Notes under the pieces: model-generated
The model's input: the letters and a program-made list of their open reading frames with translations, nothing else
What the model was told of the DNA's origin: nothing
Databases searched by the model: none
NCBI RefSeq assembly: GCF_009829075.1
Contig: NZ_WUQZ01000003.1
Span: forward strand, 213,280-277,279
Direction of reading: 5' to 3'
DNA: 64,000 nucleotides
Source of the DNA: Sphingobacterium composti
GTDB lineage: Bacteria; Bacteroidota; Bacteroidia; Sphingobacteriales; Sphingobacteriaceae
Translations under genes and position numbers: made by a program
In this document: positions 60,156 through 64,000 of the stretch, one piece after another
Position numbering within the stretch: the first letter of the stretch is position 1
Layout of the letters: every line of letters begins with the position of its first letter

Positions 60156-61310
60156 ATGAAAAAGACTTTAAATATTCTCCTGTTTTGTATATTATTTTTT
60201 CCATACGCTGCTCTAGCTCAGCAAACTAAAATTAAACTACAAATAAAAGTAGATAATCCATCAACTGAAAAGTTAAAAATATATTTGTTAGAATTTGGAG
60301 ATAAAGATCAATTAAAAATAATCGATTCTGCATCTGCAAATTCGAAAGGTATATATAAATTCAAAGTTCCTTTTCAGCAGCCAAAAAAACTTAGGGTCAT
60401 TATGAAAGCCTCTTATTCCGCAGACCAAATTACAAATGCAAAGGAGGATTATATGGATTTCTATCTTGAGGAAAAAAATATAAATATTAGAACACAAAGC
60501 AACCTTGCTCAAGCGAATATTATCGCAGGAGATATAAATAAAACTTACAGAGTATACGATAAACAAGTAATAGGTATTTTAGATAAAACAAAAGAACCTT
60601 TAAAGTTAAAATACGAAACACTTGCTAAGGAAAACAAATTGGTTGGAAGCTACCTGGACTCCTTACTTGCTGATATGGAAGCTTATACTAGTTTAGAAGA
60701 TTCTTTAACTCTAAATTTTGTACAATCGCATCCTAATTCCGTTGTTAGTTTAGATATCATCAGCTCTAATCTAGCGCATTCAAATAAAAATTATATCAAT
60801 AAAAAAATGTTATCCTCTTTAGATGAAAATCTAAAAAGCTCACCAAAAGGTCAAAGAGTTAAAGCTAAGTTATATAACGAAGAACTTCATAATATTGGAT
60901 CCATAGCTCCAGATTTTCAGCAAAATGATATAAATGGAAATCCTGTGAGGCTTTCAGATTTTAAAGGTAAATATGTTTTAATTGACTTTTGGGCTTCTTG
61001 GTGCGGACCATGTCGTAAAGAAAATCCTAATGTTCTGGAAGCTTACAATTTATATAAAAATCAAAACTTTACAGTGCTAGGGGTTTCATTAGATAATCCA
61101 GGTAAAAAAAGTGATTGGCTAAAAGCTATTGAAACAGATCGTCTTCCGTGGACAAATGTCTCAGATTTAAAAGGGTGGGAAAATGATGTAGCTAAATTAT
61201 ATGGAGTAAGAGCTATTCCTCATAATGTATTGGTGGATCCTCATGGTAAAATTATAGCTATAAATCTAAAAGGGAAAAATTTAAATGATTTTTTAAAAAA
61301 TCTATTTTAA
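60156..61310 (+). CDS. TlpA-like periplasmic thioredoxin-fold oxidoreductase
   Basis: A 384-residue secreted protein (signal peptide ends near ALAQ). The N-terminal half resembles DUF4369 (KIKLQIKVDNPSTEKLKIYL, YKFKVPFQ). The C-terminal 140 residues are a TlpA/ResA-type thioredoxin domain: APDFQQNDINGNPVRLSDFK, then DFWASWCGPCRKENPN with active-site Cys-Gly-Pro-Cys, and GVRAIPHNVLVDPHGKI with the cis-Pro. It would reduce disulfides in exported proteins or cytochromes. Often the last gene of Bacteroidota SusCD loci; whether it aids the transporter is unknown. Confidence 0.9.
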   Translation: MKKTLNILLFCILFFPYAALAQQTKIKLQIKVDNPSTEKLKIYLLEFGDKDQLKIIDSASANSKGIYKFKVPFQQPKKLRVIMKASYSADQITNAKEDYMDFYLEEKNINIRTQSNLAQANIIAGDINKTYRVYDKQVIGILDKTKEPLKLKYETLAKENKLVGSYLDSLLADMEAYTSLEDSLTLNFVQSHPNSVVSLDIISSNLAHSNKNYINKKMLSSLDENLKSSPKGQRVKAKLYNEELHNIGSIAPDFQQNDINGNPVRLSDFKGKYVLIDFWASWCGPCRKENPNVLEAYNLYKNQNFTVLGVSLDNPGKKSDWLKAIETDRLPWTNVSDLKGWENDVAKLYGVRAIPHNVLVDPHGKIIAINLKGKNLNDFLKNLF

Positions 61311-61391
61311 ATCATTTATATGATTATTAACGATTTTATCATACTACCCAACTACTGGACAACTGCATAAATGTTTAAATTAGCAGTTGAG

Positions 61392-61671
61392 AATGAAAAA
61401 AGAACGCAGGAAATTCAGTGCAAGCTTTAAGGCTAAGGTAGCCATAGAAGCCATCAAATAGCAGCATACTATCCATGAGCTGGCGGTTAAATATGAGTTA
61501 CATCCCACCCAGATCAACACCTGGAAACGGGAATTTCTGGATAATGCAGAATCTGTTTTTACCACGGAGAAGTCTTCTTCAAAAGACGATTCCAAGGAAA
61601 AGGAACTTTACTCCAAGATTGGGGAGTTACAGATACAGGTGGATTTCTTAAAAAAAGTATTGAGGAAATGA
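61392..61671 (+). pseudogene. IS3 transposase OrfA, interrupted
   Basis: Reads MKKERRKFSASFKAKVAIEA, then IK, an in-frame TAG and QHTIHELAVKYELHPTQINT, a helix-turn-helix typical of IS3 OrfA, followed by a leucine-zipper-like end VDFLKKVLRK. One codon, probably Glu or Gln, has become TAG; otherwise intact at about 92 codons. Confidence 0.8.
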
Positions 61672-61891
61672 GCTTAGAAGAGAAACGCGGGCTTGTTTGC
61701 CCATCTTATAAGAAAATGAGCGTTTACACAGACAGTGCAAGGTTATGGAGTTACCCCGTAGCAGTTATTGTTTTAAACCCAAGGGGGAATCCCTATTCAA
61801 CCTACAGGTTATGAATGCGATAGATCGTAAACTCCCGATGAAAAGTTCTATCAAGAAATTAAAAATGTATCGTAATTATATCTTAGTTTAG
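61668..61891 (+). pseudogene. IS3 transposase OrfB, N-terminal remnant
   Basis: Begins MSLEEKRGLVCPSYKKMSV, overlapping OrfA by 4 bp as usual. After about 20 codons the frame shifts by one to VMELPRSSYCFKPKGESLFN followed by LQVMNAIDRK. The DDE catalytic core is missing; the frame ends at TAG just before the right inverted repeat. Confidence 0.75.
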
Positions 61892-62010
61892 TAAAAAGTT
61901 GTCCAACAAATAGGGAGTATCATAAGAAGTTTTAGACGTTATGTGAAGCTTGAAAGTAAGTATTTAGTAGATGAAATGAGTAAATGGAATAAGGGGGCTT
62001 AACCCTTATT

Positions 62011-62499
62011 CTATTTAAATAAATCAATTATAGTTTTTAGAGGTAGGAACATACGCTTTGATGATTTTAAAGGTATAAATCCAAGTTTAGCATAGAATTT
62101 TTCTGCTGATTCATTTATAGGGTCTACTATGACAGCATGATTACCAACTAATGAACTTATTTCTACGATACGTTTTAGCGCATCAATAAGTAATGTTTGC
62201 CCTAGTTTGTTTCCTTGGTAATCTTTATGAACAGCTAAGCGACCTATGATAACAACAGGTATTTCGGTATACTTTAAAGACTTTGCTAAATCTTCTGGAA
62301 TGTCTGAAAGGTCTATACTATTAGAAGATAGCGTATAATATCCGATTACACCATTGTTTTGGTTAGCAATAACATAACAAACTGCCAATCGCTTTTTGAT
62401 GTCTTGATTTGCATATTGTTTTAGATAATTATCTAATTCATCAATACCACAATAGAAGTTTTTACGATTATGGTTTTTTTCTAAAACTTTCGAAATCAT
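62011..62499 (-). CDS. GNAT-family toxin (TacT-like acetyltransferase)
   Basis: A 162-residue GNAT acetyltransferase. VIIGRLAVHKDYQGNKLGQT holds the acetyl-CoA pyrophosphate loop and IVDPINESAEKFYAKLGFIP the conserved Tyr region. Homologues paired with a DUF1778 antitoxin acetylate the amino group of charged tRNAs and stop translation. Its start overlaps the antitoxin end by 32 bp. The set is complete, so it should be active if expressed. Confidence 0.9.
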   Translation of the reverse strand: MISKVLEKNHNRKNFYCGIDELDNYLKQYANQDIKKRLAVCYVIANQNNGVIGYYTLSSNSIDLSDIPEDLAKSLKYTEIPVVIIGRLAVHKDYQGNKLGQTLLIDALKRIVEISSLVGNHAVIVDPINESAEKFYAKLGFIPLKSSKRMFLPLKTIIDLFK

Positions 62500-62785
62500 T
62501 AGGGGTAAATGAGTTTAATAGATCGTTGTAATTATCTAATGCTGATTTTAAGGCTTTATTAGGAGCAGGAGGATTAAGTAAAGTTTCTACAAACAGTACA
62601 TTATCATCCATTGACTTAAGAAATCGAGTTTCCTCTTCAATAATTCTTTTAGCTTCATTTTTTGCTAACGAAACAATAAACTCAGAAATAGTTTTAAATC
62701 CACTTATTTCTGCAGCATATTTAATTAGGTCTTTGTTTTCCTTACTTATACGGATGTCAATGCGATCATTTACTAATTTTGCCAT
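62468..62785 (-). CDS. DUF1778 (TacA-like) ribbon-helix-helix antitoxin
   Basis: A 105-residue antitoxin. MAKLVNDRIDIRISKENKDL is the ribbon-helix-helix DNA-binding part; LIKYAAEISGFKTISEFIVS completes it, and the C-terminal 50 residues, rich in hydrophobics, would cover the toxin. The frame is open to 62806, but 62785 gives the typical start and leaves the palindromic operator upstream. It overlaps the toxin start by 32 bp, with the antitoxin first as expected. Confidence 0.9.
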   Translation of the reverse strand: MAKLVNDRIDIRISKENKDLIKYAAEISGFKTISEFIVSLAKNEAKRIIEEETRFLKSMDDNVLFVETLLNPPAPNKALKSALDNYNDLLNSFTPNDFESFRKKP

Positions 62786-62788
62786 GAT

Positions 62789-62857
62789 AATAATTAAAAT
62801 TAACATTTCAAATGTACGGAAAATTTCCGTACATTTGAAATGTTAATTTTAATTATT
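62789..62857. promoter_or_regulatory. 69-bp perfect palindrome at the toxin-antitoxin promoter
   Basis: Two 34-bp arms are exact reverse complements around a single A at 62823. The inner arms contain catttcaaatgtacggaaa and its complement. It starts 3 bp upstream of the antitoxin ATG. Its place and symmetry suggest the operator bound by the ribbon-helix-helix antitoxin; such length and perfection also allow a strong cruciform or hairpin. Confidence 0.8.
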
Positions 62858-62885
62858 TCAATTATAAAAAGTAATACAAATTATA

Positions 62886-63170
62886 GTGTGTCAAGGTATT
62901 ATAATAATTTTAATATACTTTCTTTCGCCTGTAGAGCAATTAGTAAATCAAATAGGAAATGATGAGTCAAATGAAAGAGACTATGAAATCATAGCTTATA
63001 TAGTTTACGAAAGCTTTTCATTTGATGAATTATTAGAGCTAGATGCATTATCTGTTCATGATTCAAGATTAAAATACATATTAGAAGAATATCCCCCTAA
63101 TTGGAATTATGCTTCGTTTGATTATTCCGAACAAAGTGGCTCTTCTTCAATTTTGGTGAAAGTATGTTAA
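62886..63170 (+). CDS. Hypothetical small acidic protein
   Basis: A 94-codon frame starting with GTG, on the far side of the toxin-antitoxin palindrome. A short hydrophobic start (IIIILIYFLSPVE) is followed by an acidic region (IGNDESNERDYEIIAYIVYE) and a Trp/Tyr-containing end. No family recognised. It may be a fragment of a longer gene lost on its 5' side, since the helix-rich middle reads like the inside of an immunity-type or DUF protein. Low confidence that it is expressed. Confidence 0.35.
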   Translation: MCQGIIIILIYFLSPVEQLVNQIGNDESNERDYEIIAYIVYESFSFDELLELDALSVHDSRLKYILEEYPPNWNYASFDYSEQSGSSSILVKVC

Positions 63171-63174
63171 TTAA

Positions 63175-63429
63175 TTACACTTTATGAACTAAACCTTTTA
63201 TCTTTTCAAACACAATTCCAAGCTTTTCGAGCTAGTTATAGACTTGTGCCTTTTGATAGGCTAAGCCATCTTCTTTATCAATCCATTGAGCCAAAAGAGG
63301 GCCTGTCCACTTTACAGGTTGATATCCATGATCCGAGGGTTTTTCGTTTATGACCAATTTTTTGATTCTTTTTTTGGGCCCATTGACCTCCGAAAAAATT
63401 GGAAAATCAAACCGAATAAACTGGCCCAT
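63175..63429 (-). pseudogene. Transposase helix-turn-helix fragment (IS630-like)
   Basis: Minus strand: RIKKLVINEKPSDHGYQPVK, WTGPLLAQWIDKEDGLAYQK, AQVYN, then an in-frame TAG, then LEKLGIVFEKIKGLVHKV and stop. The KPSDHGY and WTGPLLAQWI pattern resembles the N-terminal winged-helix part of IS630-type transposases. Only this segment remains, with a stop codon in it. Confidence 0.5.
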
Positions 63430-63438
63430 TGACCTCCG
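63377..63438. repeat. 16-bp direct repeat, ggcccattgacctccg
   Basis: The same 16 bases occur at 63377-63392 and 63423-63438, 46 bp apart. A repeat of this length spanning the broken start of the helix-turn-helix fragment suggests a local duplication or an IS target footprint. Confidence 0.75.
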
Positions 63439-63591
63439 TTATAGACAATTATTGACAAACGATTTATAATATTTTGATCTCCTTCGTTAGTGTTTATATT
63501 ATTTATTAGTCCTAAAAATGTTGATTTTTCGTCTTTGTCTATGTTTTTTCGTTTTTATCAATTTTGTGCTGTATTTTCTTTGTAGGATGCT

Positions 63592-63951
63592 GTAAATTTA
63601 AATGATTTTGATATCTATATTCCAGTCAAAATTAATAGTTGGTGTGATATTAATTTTAATGGCAACCTTAGGAATACTACCGTAGATGTCAGAACATCAT
63701 CTGAAATACATAAATCAAAATTCTCACAACACATAAACGTTATGAACCGATTCTCTTTACACAATAAACTAATTATTGAGGTATCTGCAATATATGAACG
63801 AAACCGTTTCTTTGATTATTATGATGCCAAAGATATTGGCAAAATGGACATCGCTATCCGTAAGAGCTTCTTAATGAATATTCCGGACCATACTACACCA
63901 CCATTCCACAGCAAAGTACACCAGTCATTCCGCTCCAAAGTACACCACTAA
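63592..63951 (+). pseudogene. Outer-membrane beta-barrel protein C-terminal fragment, interrupted by repeats
   Basis: A frame from 63592 reads VNLNDFDIYIPVKINSWCDI, then strands NFNGNLRNTTVDVR, FSLHNKLIIEVSAIYERNRF and DAKDIGKMDIAIRKSFL, typical of the large outer-membrane barrels (OMP_b-brl_3 type) in Bacteroidota. The barrel sequence breaks off near 63875 and is replaced by NIPDHTTPPFHSKVHQSF, which comes from tandem non-barrel repeats. An ATG at 63742 is internal to the barrel. Confidence 0.55.
63880..63950. repeat. Three tandem 23-24-bp repeats, possible insertion-sequence end
   Basis: Three related units begin at 63880, 63903 and 63927. Each starts attcc and ends in tacacca or a close variant, and the last two share caaagtacacca. 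They interrupt the beta-barrel frame. Arrays of short repeats of this kind occur at the ends of IS21-family elements in Bacteroidota, so an element may extend beyond the window. Confidence 0.5.
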
Positions 63952-64000
63952 TTAATAGCGTTGTACAGGTTTGATTCATCAGTTAGAATAATCTTATGTA

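Larger units (their letters stand above)
61342..61919 (+). mobile_element. Internally deleted IS3-family insertion sequence
   Basis: A 578-bp remnant bounded by imperfect inverted repeats sharing tggacaact (61356-61364) and agttgtcca (61897-61905) with a related 14-bp outer segment beginning tact. Complete IS3 elements are over 1.2 kb, so most of orfB is lost. Both coding parts are broken. Confidence 0.75.

Noticed and set aside
1..64000. Prophage, restriction-modification or CRISPR-Cas defence system
   Set aside because: No phage structural, methyltransferase, nuclease or cas genes, and no spaced repeat arrays, were found.

Overview
The window looks like chromosome from a member of the Bacteroidota, most likely the family Sphingobacteriaceae (Sphingobacterium- or Pedobacter-like). 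The grounds are AT-rich DNA, two SusC/SusD loci each led by an ECF sigma factor and a FecR anti-sigma factor, many short-signal lipoproteins, a Wzc kinase with a Gly-Tyr tail, and a few TAnnTTTG-type -7 promoter boxes. The species assignment is inference; no rRNA or other typing gene is present.

Layout. (1) 1-14.3 kb is the distal part of an exopolysaccharide/capsule locus: two GT2 and three GT4-type glycosyltransferases, a Wzy-like polymerase, then a compact cassette (ER-type S26 signal peptidase, PqqD-like protein, nucleotidyltransferase, ABC exporter, HPr-kinase-like protein), then Wza and Wzc. (2) 14.4-18.0 kb holds an OmpA-family protein, a secreted PHP phosphoesterase and a secreted glycerophosphodiesterase. 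(3) 18.2-22.7 kb is an RNA-repair locus: RtcB ligase and a soluble SPFH/slipin protein on the minus strand, preceded by a leader of about 620 nt, with a divergent WYL regulator. The leader contains a complete tRNA core in circularly permuted order, a second T-arm and many hairpins. (4) 22.7-25.9 kb is a copper operon (metal-binding AraC-type regulator, CopA, small HMA chaperone). (5) 26.0-29.9 kb encodes DUF389, NhaA and AGCS membrane proteins. (6) 30.1-38.3 kb is bounded by a perfect 64-bp inverted repeat derived from a transposase-gene tail. It holds decayed genes (relaxase, small secreted protein), five minus-strand envelope genes and a divergent histidine kinase/response regulator pair. 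(7) 38.4-50.4 kb is a first ECF/FecR/SusCD locus with a sugar isomerase-like protein, a BACON/beta-helix lipoprotein, a YdcF-family protein and a phosphodiester glycosidase. (8) 50.9-61.3 kb is a second ECF/FecR/SusCD locus with DUF4843, PKD-like and TlpA-like proteins. (9) 61.3-64 kb is a decayed insertion-sequence zone around a DUF1778/GNAT toxin-antitoxin pair whose promoter lies in a perfect 69-bp palindrome.

The strongest candidate for something unusual is the RNA at 21159-21224 (minus strand). All tRNA stems and the invariant D/T-loop bases are present with canonical spacing, but in the order T-arm, closed acceptor hairpin, D-arm. Both RNA ends therefore lie at the anticodon loop, where RtcB acts on broken tRNAs. 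The tRNA-mimicking bacterial Y RNAs (YrlA class) are the closest known parallel, but no Ro60 gene is visible here. Second in interest is the PqqD/HPr-kinase-like/ER-type peptidase/ABC cassette inside the polysaccharide locus, which resembles a peptide-modification system without a visible precursor.
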